A stretch of 5,452 bases of DNA, taken from contig DGAQ01000007.1 in the NCBI GenBank assembly GCA_002382445.1, positions 11,214 to 16,665 of the forward strand, written 5' to 3'. Source of the DNA: Porticoccaceae bacterium UBA4026. Its GTDB lineage: Bacteria; Pseudomonadota; Gammaproteobacteria; Pseudomonadales; Porticoccaceae. Numbering within the stretch: the first letter of the stretch is position 1; each line of letters opens with the position of its first letter. A program made the position numbers and the translations under genes. The notes below the pieces were generated by a model. It was not told the DNA's origin, made no database searches, and worked only from the letters and a program-made list of their open reading frames with translations. Below are positions 1-5,452 of the stretch, one piece after another.

Positions 1-186
1 ACTTCATACATTGGTGGTGAAGGCCACAACTTGCAAGAGCACAGTGTTGTGTTGATTCGTGGTGGTCGTGTAAAGGATCTTCCTGGTGTTCGCTACCATA
101 CGGTACGTGGCACATTGGATACAGCGGGTGTGAACGGCCGTACTCAGCGTCGTTCAAAGTATGGTACTAAGCGGCCTAAGGGCTAA
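1..186 (+). CDS. rpsL: 30S ribosomal protein uS12 (S12), 3' part only
   Basis: The window opens in frame inside rpsL and reads 61 codons to TAA at 184-186. The fragment aligns without gaps to the last 61 residues of the 124-residue E. coli uS12 as I recall it, so its first residue is about residue 64. uS12 sits at the 30S decoding centre and monitors codon-anticodon pairing. The conserved segment GGRVKDLPGVRYHTVRG is intact. Its lysine (codon 73-75) corresponds to K88 counting Met (K87 in the classical numbering), where substitutions cause streptomycin resistance, so this site is of the sensitive type. The following Asp (codon 76-78) is the residue that RimO methylthiolates in many bacteria. 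The C-terminus is basic (SKYGTKRPKG), as expected for rRNA contact. The other resistance site, K43, lies outside the window. It is the first gene of the str operon, with rpsG 75 bases downstream. Confidence 0.98.
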   Translation, partial: TSYIGGEGHNLQEHSVVLIRGGRVKDLPGVRYHTVRGTLDTAGVNGRTQRRSKYGTKRPKG

Positions 187-218
187 TTGCGTAGTAATCG
201 GTTAACAATCAAGTAAGG

Positions 219-235
219 CTAGGGCCATTCCCTAG
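219..235 (+). promoter_or_regulatory. Hairpin in the rpsL-rpsG spacer, candidate uS7 repressor site
   Basis: A perfect 6-bp inverted repeat, CTAGGG and CCCTAG around a 5-base loop CCATT, lies in the rpsL-rpsG spacer about 26 bases before the rpsG start. No T tract follows, so it is not a terminator. In E. coli, uS7 represses translation of the str mRNA by binding structured RNA between rpsL and rpsG; the same job here is an inference from position only. I could not match the E. coli binding structure base by base. Confidence 0.4.
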
Positions 236-261
236 ACAAACCTGAAGAGAAGGGCAAAACG

Positions 262-732
262 ATGCCAAGAAGAAGAGTAGTAGCAAAGCGTGAGATCTTA
301 CCGGATCCAAAATTTGGTAATATCACTCTCGCTAAATTTATGAACCACGTCATGGTTAGCGGCAAGAAGTCGGTCGCTGAGCGAATTGTTTATGGTGCCT
401 TAGATATCGTAGAAGAGCGTTTAAAGAAAAGTCCGGTGGAAGTGTTTGAAGAAGCCTTAGATAATGTAGCTCCCTTAGTCGAGGTTAAGTCTCGTCGCGT
501 AGGCGGTGCTACTTATCAGGTGCCGGTTGAAGTGCGTCCGTCGCGACGTAAAGCATTGGCAATGCGCTGGCTGGTAGATTACGCTCGTAGCCGAGGAGAG
601 AAGTCGATGCCACAGCGTTTAGCCGGTGAGCTAATTGATGCCGTTCAGGGCAAAGGTGGGGCTGTTAAAAAGCGTGAAGATGTGCATCGCATGGCTGAAG
701 CGAACAAGGCGTTCTCCCACTTTCGTTTCTAA
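262..732 (+). CDS. rpsG: 30S ribosomal protein uS7 (S7)
   Basis: This is a complete 156-residue uS7, the normal bacterial length (E. coli K-12 has a longer variant). uS7 binds the 3' major domain of 16S rRNA, starts assembly of the 30S head and contacts E-site tRNA. The sequence shows the basic N-terminus MPRRR, the conserved block LPDPKFGN (about residues 13-20), helices containing FMNHVMVSGKK (26-36), the beta-ribbon around residues 74-91 (SRRVGGATYQVPVEV), and the C-terminal block KREDVHRMAEANKAFSHFRF. The ATG is preceded by GAAGGG at 249-254, seven bases upstream, and the family N-terminus starts exactly there. It lies 75 bases after rpsL and 81 bases before fusA on the same strand, as in the str operon. 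In E. coli uS7 is also the operon's translational repressor; a hairpin in the upstream spacer could serve this here. Nothing in the protein looks abnormal. Confidence 0.98.
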   Translation: MPRRRVVAKREILPDPKFGNITLAKFMNHVMVSGKKSVAERIVYGALDIVEERLKKSPVEVFEEALDNVAPLVEVKSRRVGGATYQVPVEVRPSRRKALAMRWLVDYARSRGEKSMPQRLAGELIDAVQGKGGAVKKREDVHRMAEANKAFSHFRF

Positions 733-758
733 ACATTACTGTGGTGGAAGGCGTTCTC

Positions 759-795
759 AAAAAGGTGGCTATAATAGCCACCTTTTTGGGTTTTT
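759..795 (+). terminator. Strong inverted repeat with T tracts between rpsG and fusA, possible attenuator
   Basis: Positions 759-771 and 775-787 form a perfect 13-bp inverted repeat with a 3-base loop. The core is GGTGGCTA/TAGCCACC, flanked by AAAAA on the left and TTTTT on the right; after GGG a second TTTTT follows at 791-795. This is the form of a rho-independent terminator and could work on either strand because of the A tract. It lies inside the operon, 26 bases after the rpsG stop and 26 bases before the fusA start, so full termination would starve fusA. Partial termination, mRNA processing or 3'-end protection of an rpsL-rpsG transcript are the likely roles. The loop region also spells TATAAT (770-775). 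Confidence 0.7.
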
Positions 796-813
796 AACTA
801 GAGGAAAAATATT

Positions 814-2916
814 GTGGCACGCAAAACTCCCATTGACCGCTATCGCAACATAGGCATCTGCGCGCACGTCGATGCAGGGAAGACTACTACGACTGAGCGA
901 GTGTTATTTTATACCGGCCTGTCGCACAAAATTGGTGAAGTTCATGACGGCGCAGCCACCATGGATTGGATGGAACAAGAGCAAGAGCGAGGAATCACTA
1001 TTACGTCTGCGGCAACTACGTGTTTTTGGCGCGGTATGGACGCTCAGTTTGAAGATCATCGTATTAATATTATCGACACTCCGGGACACGTTGATTTCAC
1101 TATTGAAGTTGAGCGCTCATTGAGAGTACTTGATGGCGCTGTGATAGTTCTTTGCGGTTCTTCCGGCGTCCAGCCTCAAACGGAAACTGTTTGGCGACAA
1201 GCCAATAAGTATGAAGTGCCGCGAATGGTGTTCGTTAATAAAATGGATCGCGCCGGCGCTGACTATCTGATGGTAGTGCGACAGCTCAAAGAGCGGCTAG
1301 GAGCCGAACCCGTACCCTTACAGTTAACTATAGGTGCGGAAGAAGAATTTAAAGGCATCGTAGATCTTGTCAAAATGAAAGCTATCTTCTGGAATGAAGC
1401 GGATCAAGGCATGACATTTGATTACGCGGACATCCCTGAACAGATGGTTGAAGCATGCCAGAAGATGCACGAAAACTTAGTTGAGGCTGCTGCTGAGGCT
1501 ACTGATGAATTGATGGAAAAATATCTCGAAGGCGAGGTTTTGACCGAAGCTGAGATCAAGCAGGGTTTGAGAATACGAACTTTGGCCAATGAAATTGTCC
1601 CAGTGCTCGCTGGCTCAGCGTTTAAAAATAAGGGTGTTCAGGCAATGCTAGATGCGGTCGTTGAATACCTACCGTCACCCACAGAGGTCAAACCAATAGA
1701 GGGTGAACTGGATAACGGAGAGAAAGGGATACGTGCGGCTGATGACAAAGCACCCTTTGCTGCCCTTGCTTTTAAAATTGCCACAGATCCCTTTGTGGGA
1801 ACCTTAACTTTTATTAGGGTTTATTCTGGCACATTGGAGGGTGGTACCGCGGTCTTCAATTCCGTCAAAATGAAACGAGAACGCGTAGGTCGAATGGTGC
1901 AAATGCACGCTAATAGTCGTGAAGAGATTAAAGAGGTGCGGGCGGGAGATATTGCTGCCGTGATCGGACTCAAAGATACCACTACAGGTGATACCCTTTG
2001 CTCTGAAAACGACAAAATCATCCTTGAGCGCATGGAGTTTCCCGAGCCAGTAATTTCAGTTGCTGTGGAGCCTAGAACTAAGGCGGACCAAGAGAAAATG
2101 GGCGTTGCATTAGGTAAGCTGGCTCAAGAAGACCCCTCTTTTCGAGTTAAAACTGACCAAGAGAGCGGGCAAACTATTATCTCAGGGATGGGCGAATTAC
2201 ATTTGGATATTTTAGTCGAACGTATGCGTCGTGAGTTCTTAGTCGATGCCAATATTGGTAAGCCTCAGGTGGCTTATCGTGAAACGATTCGTAATTGCTG
2301 TGAAATAGAAGGCAAGTTTGTTCGTCAATCTGGTGGGCGAGGCCAGTATGGTCACATTTGGGTGAAGTTTGAGCCTGCAGAAGACTCTGGAGCTGAAGGG
2401 TTGGAATTCGTTAATGAGGTTGTTGGTGGTTCGGTACCTCGCGAATATATTCCCGCCGTAGCTAAAGGTATCGAGGAGCAAATGCAAAACGGTATTTTGG
2501 CTGGTTACCCTTTGTTAGGTGTCAAGGCTACGCTTTATGATGGCTCGTACCATGATGTCGATTCATCCGAGATGGCCTTTAAAATTGCGGGCTCTCTGGC
2601 AACCAAAAAGCTGACTGAATTTGGTGGAGCGGTACTACTTGAGCCTGCTATGAAAGTAGAGGTTGTGACCCCTGAAGAGAATATGGGTGATGTGGTGGGT
2701 GACTTAAATCGTCGTCGAGGGTTAATTTTAGGTATGGAAGATACTCCCAGGGGTAAGGTTATCAAGGCCCAAGTACCGCTTGGTGAAATGTTTGGTTATG
2801 CAACAGATCTGCGGTCTGCGACTCAGGGGCGCGCCACTTTTACGATGGAGTTTGACAAGTATACCGAAGCCCCGAAGAGCGTTACTGAGGCGGTGATGGC
2901 TAAGAATATGGTTTAG
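814..2916 (+). CDS. fusA: Elongation factor G, primary str-operon copy
   Basis: This is a complete 700-residue EF-G, close to the 704 of E. coli. It is the cytosolic GTPase that drives tRNA-mRNA translocation and, with RRF, splits post-termination ribosomes. In the G domain, G1 is AHVDAGKT (17-24), switch I includes RGITIT (59-64), G3 is DTPGH (88-92) with the catalytic His92, G4 is NKMD (142-145) and G5 is SAF (268-270). Domain II follows from about residue 310, III from about 405, IV from about 485 and V from about 605. Both domain IV tip loops are canonical: QSGGRGQYGH (505-514) and GSYHDVDSS (577-585), with His580 matching E. coli His583. Translation starts at GTG (814-816), since AGAGGA at 800-805 is well placed and ARKTPIDRYRNIGI is the family N-terminus. 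Codon order, length and motifs show no damage. It is followed by a terminator and not by tuf. Confidence 0.98.
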   Translation: MARKTPIDRYRNIGICAHVDAGKTTTTERVLFYTGLSHKIGEVHDGAATMDWMEQEQERGITITSAATTCFWRGMDAQFEDHRINIIDTPGHVDFTIEVERSLRVLDGAVIVLCGSSGVQPQTETVWRQANKYEVPRMVFVNKMDRAGADYLMVVRQLKERLGAEPVPLQLTIGAEEEFKGIVDLVKMKAIFWNEADQGMTFDYADIPEQMVEACQKMHENLVEAAAEATDELMEKYLEGEVLTEAEIKQGLRIRTLANEIVPVLAGSAFKNKGVQAMLDAVVEYLPSPTEVKPIEGELDNGEKGIRAADDKAPFAALAFKIATDPFVGTLTFIRVYSGTLEGGTAVFNSVKMKRERVGRMVQMHANSREEIKEVRAGDIAAVIGLKDTTTGDTLCSENDKIILERMEFPEPVISVAVEPRTKADQEKMGVALGKLAQEDPSFRVKTDQESGQTIISGMGELHLDILVERMRREFLVDANIGKPQVAYRETIRNCCEIEGKFVRQSGGRGQYGHIWVKFEPAEDSGAEGLEFVNEVVGGSVPREYIPAVAKGIEEQMQNGILAGYPLLGVKATLYDGSYHDVDSSEMAFKIAGSLATKKLTEFGGAVLLEPAMKVEVVTPEENMGDVVGDLNRRRGLILGMEDTPRGKVIKAQVPLGEMFGYATDLRSATQGRATFTMEFDKYTEAPKSVTEAVMAKNMV

Positions 2917-2965
2917 CGGTAATCCACTAGCTTGGCTCTTAGTTAACTATTAATTGAGGGCATAA

Positions 2966-2999
2966 AAAAACCCCGAGAACAAAAGTATTCGGGGTTTTT
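2966..2999. terminator. Bidirectional intrinsic terminator between convergent EF-G genes
   Basis: AAAAACCCCGA (2966-2976) pairs with TCGGGGTTTTT (2989-2999), 11 bp in all. The stem can extend inwards with one G-T pair, one A-A mismatch and two more pairs to an AAAA loop. On the plus strand it ends in TTTTTGTTTT; read from the minus strand, the AAAAAAA at 2964-2970 becomes a T tract. It lies 49 bases after the fusA stop and 24 bases after the fusA2 stop, so it can end both converging transcripts. It also separates fusA from the downstream tuf start. Confidence 0.9.
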
Positions 3000-3023
3000 G
3001 TTTTAGCGGCTTAAAGCAGCGGA

Positions 3024-5108
3024 TTACTTCGCCGCCCTACGCTCCTTTGCTGCTGCTATAACTTCTGTCGCGATATTTTGCGGGCAAGGCAGGTAGTGAG
3101 CAAACTCCATAGAGAACTGACCGCGACCAGAGGTCATAGTGCGCAGGTGGCCAATATAGCCAAACATTTCCGAGAGTGGAACGTTTGCTTTAATCCGCAC
3201 ACCAGTCACACCAGCTTCTTGATCCTTAATCATGCCGCGACGGCGATTTAAGTCACCGATGACATCACCTACGTGATCTTCTGGAGTGTAAACATCTACT
3301 TTCATGATGGGCTCAATAATCTGAGGACCTGCTTTAGGCATTGACTGACGGAAGGCGCCCTTAGCAGCAATTTCGAAGGCGACCGCTGATGAGTCAACAG
3401 CGTGGAAGCCACCGTCGTAGATCTCAATTTCAACGTCTAGTACTGGATAAGCAGCTAGAGGCCCCTCATGCATCATACTTTTGAATCCCTTCTCAATAGC
3501 TGGAAAGAATTCCTTGGGTACATTACCGCCTACAACCGACGAGGAGAAGCTGAAACCAGAACCTGGTTCGCCCGGTTTAATGCGATAATCGATTTTACCA
3601 AATTGACCAGAACCGCCTGACTGCTTTTTGTGCGTGTAACTATCTTCAATTGGCAGCGTGATGGTTTCACGGTAAGCCACCTGAGGCTTTCCAACAATAA
3701 GGTCAACACCATAGGTGCGATTAAGGATATCCACTTTGATATCTAGGTGGAGTTCGCCCATACCCTTAAGGATGGTCTCACCAGAGTCTATATCTGTTTC
3801 AACGCGAAACGATGGATCCTCAGCAATCATTTTGCCGATGGCCACGCCCATTTTCTCAGAACCACCCTTGTCCTTGGGCTTAACAGCAATTGAGATGACT
3901 GGCTCAGGGAAGACCATAGGTTCTAAAGTGACTGGATGCTTTGGGTCGCAAAGAGTGTGACCCGTCTGAACGTTCTTCATGCCCACAATAGCAATAATGT
4001 CGCCCGCCTGGGCTCGATCAATCTCGTTGCGTTCATTGGCGTGCATTTCAACCATACGACCAATACGTTCGGTCTTGCCGGTATAGGAGTTCAGGATGGT
4101 AGTCCCCTTTTCTAATACGCCAGAGTAAATGCGCACAAAAGTCAGAGCACCGAAGCGATCATCCATAATTTTAAATGCCAACGCCTTTAGACTTTCCTTA
4201 GTAGAAACGATCGCAAACTTTCCGTTATTTTCACCATTTTCATCGGTTAGCGGCTGAGGTTTAACGTCTGTAGGACAGGGCAGGTAGTCAACTACTGCAT
4301 CCAATATCATTTGTACGCCTTTGTTCTTAAAGGCAGAGCCGCAGTAAGTAGGGAAGAAATCTAGGGCAATAGTGCCCTTGCGAATACATCGTTTGACGTC
4401 TTCAATGGAGGGCTCTTCACCTTCCATGTAAGCCATTAATAGATCATCGTCTTGCTCAAGGGCAGTTTCGATCATTTGCTCGCGATATTCTTCTACTTTG
4501 TCAGTCATATCCGCAGGAATATCCACGACTTCGTAGTTTTCGGGTAAACCCGACTCATCCCAGACATAAGCTTTACGCTCTAGCAAGTCGACTAAGCCGA
4601 TAAAGTCTTCCTCAACACCGATCGGGAGACACATCACTAAGGGGTTGGCCCCAAGAACGCTTTTAACTTGCTTAACAACTCGCAAGAAGTCAGCGCCCAT
4701 GCGATCTAGTTTGTTAACAAAGATAACACGAGCAACTTCAGATTCATTGGCGTAGCGCCAGTTGGTCTCGGACTGAGGCTCAACACCGCCAGAGCCACAG
4801 AATACACCAACGCCACCATCCAGTACCTTTAATGAACGATACACTTCTACGGTGAAGTCGACGTGTCCAGGGGTGTCGATGATGTTGAACCGGTGATCTT
4901 TCCAAAAGCAGGTAGTTGCAGCTGATTGGATCGTAATGCCGCGCTCCTGTTCCTGGGTCATAAAATCTGTAGTAGCGGCACCATCATGCACTTCGCCGGT
5001 TTTATGGATTTTTCCAGTTAGTTTCAATATTCGTTCAGTGGTGGTGGTTTTACCCGCATCAACATGGGCGAAAATTCCAATATTTCTGTAGTGAGATAAC
5101 TCAGTCAT
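3024..5108 (-). CDS. fusA2: Elongation factor G paralogue (EF-G2 type), antisense within the str locus
   Basis: This is a complete 694-residue EF-G encoded opposite to fusA. Its G domain is intact: G1 AHVDAGKT (14-21), switch I RGITIQ (56-61), G3 DTPGH (78-82) with His82, G4 NKLD (132-135) and G5 SAF (258-260). It should therefore bind and hydrolyse GTP. Domains II-V are all present, ending in a basic tail (AAAKERRAAK). It is clearly diverged from the neighbouring fusA, with no long identical DNA stretches noticed. The domain IV tip loops differ: QSGGSGQFGK (496-505) replaces GGRGQYGH, and GFHAVDSS (567-574) has Ala where fusA has Asp after the key His569. The wording matches the second EF-G of Vibrio, Shewanella and similar genera as I remember it; in Pseudomonas aeruginosa two EF-Gs are reported to divide functions. 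The role here (translocation, recycling or stress use) is not readable from sequence. The start ATG has only a weak ribosome binding site (GAGT at 5115-5118). The gene symbol follows common usage for second copies. Confidence 0.95.
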   Translation of the reverse strand: MTELSHYRNIGIFAHVDAGKTTTTERILKLTGKIHKTGEVHDGAATTDFMTQEQERGITIQSAATTCFWKDHRFNIIDTPGHVDFTVEVYRSLKVLDGGVGVFCGSGGVEPQSETNWRYANESEVARVIFVNKLDRMGADFLRVVKQVKSVLGANPLVMCLPIGVEEDFIGLVDLLERKAYVWDESGLPENYEVVDIPADMTDKVEEYREQMIETALEQDDDLLMAYMEGEEPSIEDVKRCIRKGTIALDFFPTYCGSAFKNKGVQMILDAVVDYLPCPTDVKPQPLTDENGENNGKFAIVSTKESLKALAFKIMDDRFGALTFVRIYSGVLEKGTTILNSYTGKTERIGRMVEMHANERNEIDRAQAGDIIAIVGMKNVQTGHTLCDPKHPVTLEPMVFPEPVISIAVKPKDKGGSEKMGVAIGKMIAEDPSFRVETDIDSGETILKGMGELHLDIKVDILNRTYGVDLIVGKPQVAYRETITLPIEDSYTHKKQSGGSGQFGKIDYRIKPGEPGSGFSFSSSVVGGNVPKEFFPAIEKGFKSMMHEGPLAAYPVLDVEIEIYDGGFHAVDSSAVAFEIAAKGAFRQSMPKAGPQIIEPIMKVDVYTPEDHVGDVIGDLNRRRGMIKDQEAGVTGVRIKANVPLSEMFGYIGHLRTMTSGRGQFSMEFAHYLPCPQNIATEVIAAAKERRAAK

Positions 5109-5159
5109 GGCTCTACTCGATTTTTAAATTCTGATTTTATAGGTGTGAAAACGCGCGCG

Positions 5160-5187
5160 AGTATACAGGATATCGAGACTATTACAG
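5160..5187 (-). promoter_or_regulatory. Candidate fusA2 promoter with GC-rich discriminator
   Basis: Read on the minus strand, TATACT (5165 to 5160) matches five of six -10 consensus bases. It is followed at once by CGCGCGCG, a GC-rich discriminator of the kind found at stringently controlled rRNA and translation-gene promoters. The best -35 at normal spacing is CTGTAA (5187-5182, 16-bp spacer), which matches only three of six. Transcription would start near 5153, giving a leader of about 45 bases before the fusA2 ATG. The -10 is convincing but the -35 is weak, so an activator or UP contact may be needed. Confidence 0.5.
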
Positions 5188-5238
5188 AGGAAAATCGATA
5201 TATATATAATGCGTTTAGCCCTATTTTTTATGTTTCGA

Positions 5239-5281
5239 TGCTGTTCTGCGTAAAAAACTGCTTTTTAGGCCATGAACAGTA
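5239..5281. repeat. Nested inverted repeat in the divergent control region
   Basis: An outer pair CTGTTC (5241-5246) and GAACAG (5274-5279), extendable by a G-T and a T-A pair, encloses an inner pair TAAAAA (5251-5256) and TTTTTA (5262-5267). The inner stem is all A-T with a 5-base loop, so it is weak as RNA. It could be an operator dyad, a cruciform-prone site or chance in AT-rich DNA. No regulator family is recognised. Confidence 0.35.
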
Positions 5282-5320
5282 GATAAACAGCAAAAAAACC
5301 AATTTTGTTGTTAAAGAAAG

Positions 5321-5348
5321 TTGACTCTCACGATCGGGTGTATAAGAT
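5321..5348 (+). promoter_or_regulatory. Candidate tuf promoter with A/T upstream tract and GC-rich discriminator
   Basis: TTGACT (5321-5326, five of six -35 bases) and TAAGAT (5343-5348, four of six, with the key T1, A2 and T6) are separated by 16 bp. The A/T-rich stretch at 5291-5320, including AAAAAAA and AATTTTGTTG, could act as an UP element. GGCGGTCC follows the -10, a GC-rich discriminator typical of stringently controlled translation genes. The start would be near 5355, giving a leader of about 87 bases. This is the only good promoter seen for the downstream gene, which is cut off from fusA by a terminator. Confidence 0.7.
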
Positions 5349-5427
5349 GGCGGTCCTTGCGCGATGTCGCTGTCACTTTGATAGACTTGCGGAAATTTTT
5401 TTGTACTTAATAAGTAAAATGCCTGCT

Positions 5428-5433
5428 GGGGAG
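5428..5433 (+). promoter_or_regulatory. Ribosome binding site of the tuf start
   Basis: GGGGAG lies eight bases before the ATG at 5442. It is the strongest match to the Shine-Dalgarno consensus among the gene starts in this window and is the main support for a real start at the window edge. Confidence 0.8.
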
Positions 5434-5441
5434 ACACTGAG

Positions 5442-5452
5442 ATGGCTAAAGC
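5442..5452 (+). CDS. tuf: Start of probable elongation factor Tu gene, cut off by the window edge
   Basis: Only ATG GCT AAA GC is visible, coding Met-Ala-Lys-Ala. EF-Tu proteins of proteobacteria commonly start MAK or MSK followed by a variable residue and FER, so this fits. In the str operon tuf is the gene expected after fusA. The strong ribosome binding site and the stringent-type promoter upstream agree with a highly expressed translation factor that delivers aminoacyl-tRNA to the ribosome. Four residues cannot prove identity; the call rests mainly on operon context. Confidence 0.65.

Larger units (their letters stand above)
5109..5441. other. Divergent control region between fusA2 and tuf
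   Basis: This 333-base stretch has no convincing gene. It holds, in order, the short fusA2 leader, a run of alternating CG (5152-5159) next to a candidate minus-strand -10, an alternating AT run (5198-5208), a nested inverted repeat (5239-5281), A/T-rich tracts (5291-5320), the plus-strand tuf promoter and an untranslated leader of about 87 bases. The leader contains an AT-rich 13-base palindrome, TACTTAATAAGTA (5404-5416), just ahead of the ribosome binding site. A 69-codon minus-strand reading frame here lacks family features and runs antisense to the tuf leader. Confidence 0.75.

Noticed and set aside
635..853. 72-codon plus-strand frame across the rpsG end and fusA start
   Set aside because: It overlaps both genes in another frame, crosses the terminator-like hairpin and shows no recognisable protein features.
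2940..2949. 10-base palindrome TAGTTAACTA after fusA
   Set aside because: It is short, AT-rich and has no loop for an RNA hairpin; no site family is recognised and it may be chance.
814..5108. Recent local inverted duplication or gene conversion between the two EF-G genes
   Set aside because: The proteins differ throughout. The longest shared DNA run I noticed in the conserved GDLNRRRG region is about 14 bases, as expected from protein conservation alone.
5321..5346. TATAAG at 5341-5346 as the tuf -10
   Set aside because: It is only 14 bp from TTGACT, too short for a sigma-70 promoter; TAAGAT at 5343-5348 gives a workable 16 bp.
5228..5437. 69-codon minus-strand reading frame in the fusA2-tuf spacer
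   Set aside because: It has no family motifs and no visible ribosome binding logic. It runs antisense through the tuf promoter, leader and ribosome binding site, so chance is the simplest reading.
2917..5441. Insertion of fusA2 by a transposon or integrase
   Set aside because: No transposase, terminal inverted repeats, target duplication or attachment-like repeats were seen at either boundary.

Overview
The window is a stretch of a bacterial str operon (ribosomal proteins uS12 and uS7, EF-G, EF-Tu) interrupted by a second, oppositely oriented EF-G gene. The EF-G and uS7 sequences resemble those of gammaproteobacteria: fusA is close in wording to Pseudomonas-type fusA1, and the reverse gene resembles the EF-G2 of Vibrio, Shewanella and related marine genera as I remember them. 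A marine or environmental gammaproteobacterium is my inference; the genus cannot be fixed from this window.

Layout from left to right. Positions 1-186 are the 3' half of rpsL. A 75-base gap with a short hairpin leads to complete rpsG (262-732). The 81-base rpsG-fusA gap holds a perfect 13-bp inverted repeat flanked by A and T tracts, which looks like an intrinsic terminator or attenuator. Next is complete fusA (814-2916, GTG start). A two-way terminator at 2966-2999 closes it and also closes the convergent second EF-G gene, fusA2-like, on the minus strand (5108 down to 3024). The last 344 bases are a divergent control region. It has a candidate fusA2 promoter (TATACT followed by alternating CG), an AT-rich stretch with a nested inverted repeat, and a plus-strand promoter (TTGACT-16-TAAGAT with a GC-rich discriminator). 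That promoter leads to a good ribosome binding site and ATG GCT AAA GC at 5442, probably the start of tuf.

All the genes serve translation. uS12 and uS7 are in the 30S decoding and head regions, EF-G drives translocation and, with RRF, ribosome recycling, and EF-Tu delivers aminoacyl-tRNA. In the usual gammaproteobacterial order fusA is followed directly by tuf on the same strand. Here the two are separated by about 2.5 kb containing an antisense EF-G paralogue and a terminator, so tuf appears to have gained its own promoter. This rearrangement, with the paired terminator and divergent promoters, is the main point of interest. No mobile element, tRNA, CRISPR array or wholly unknown gene was found.
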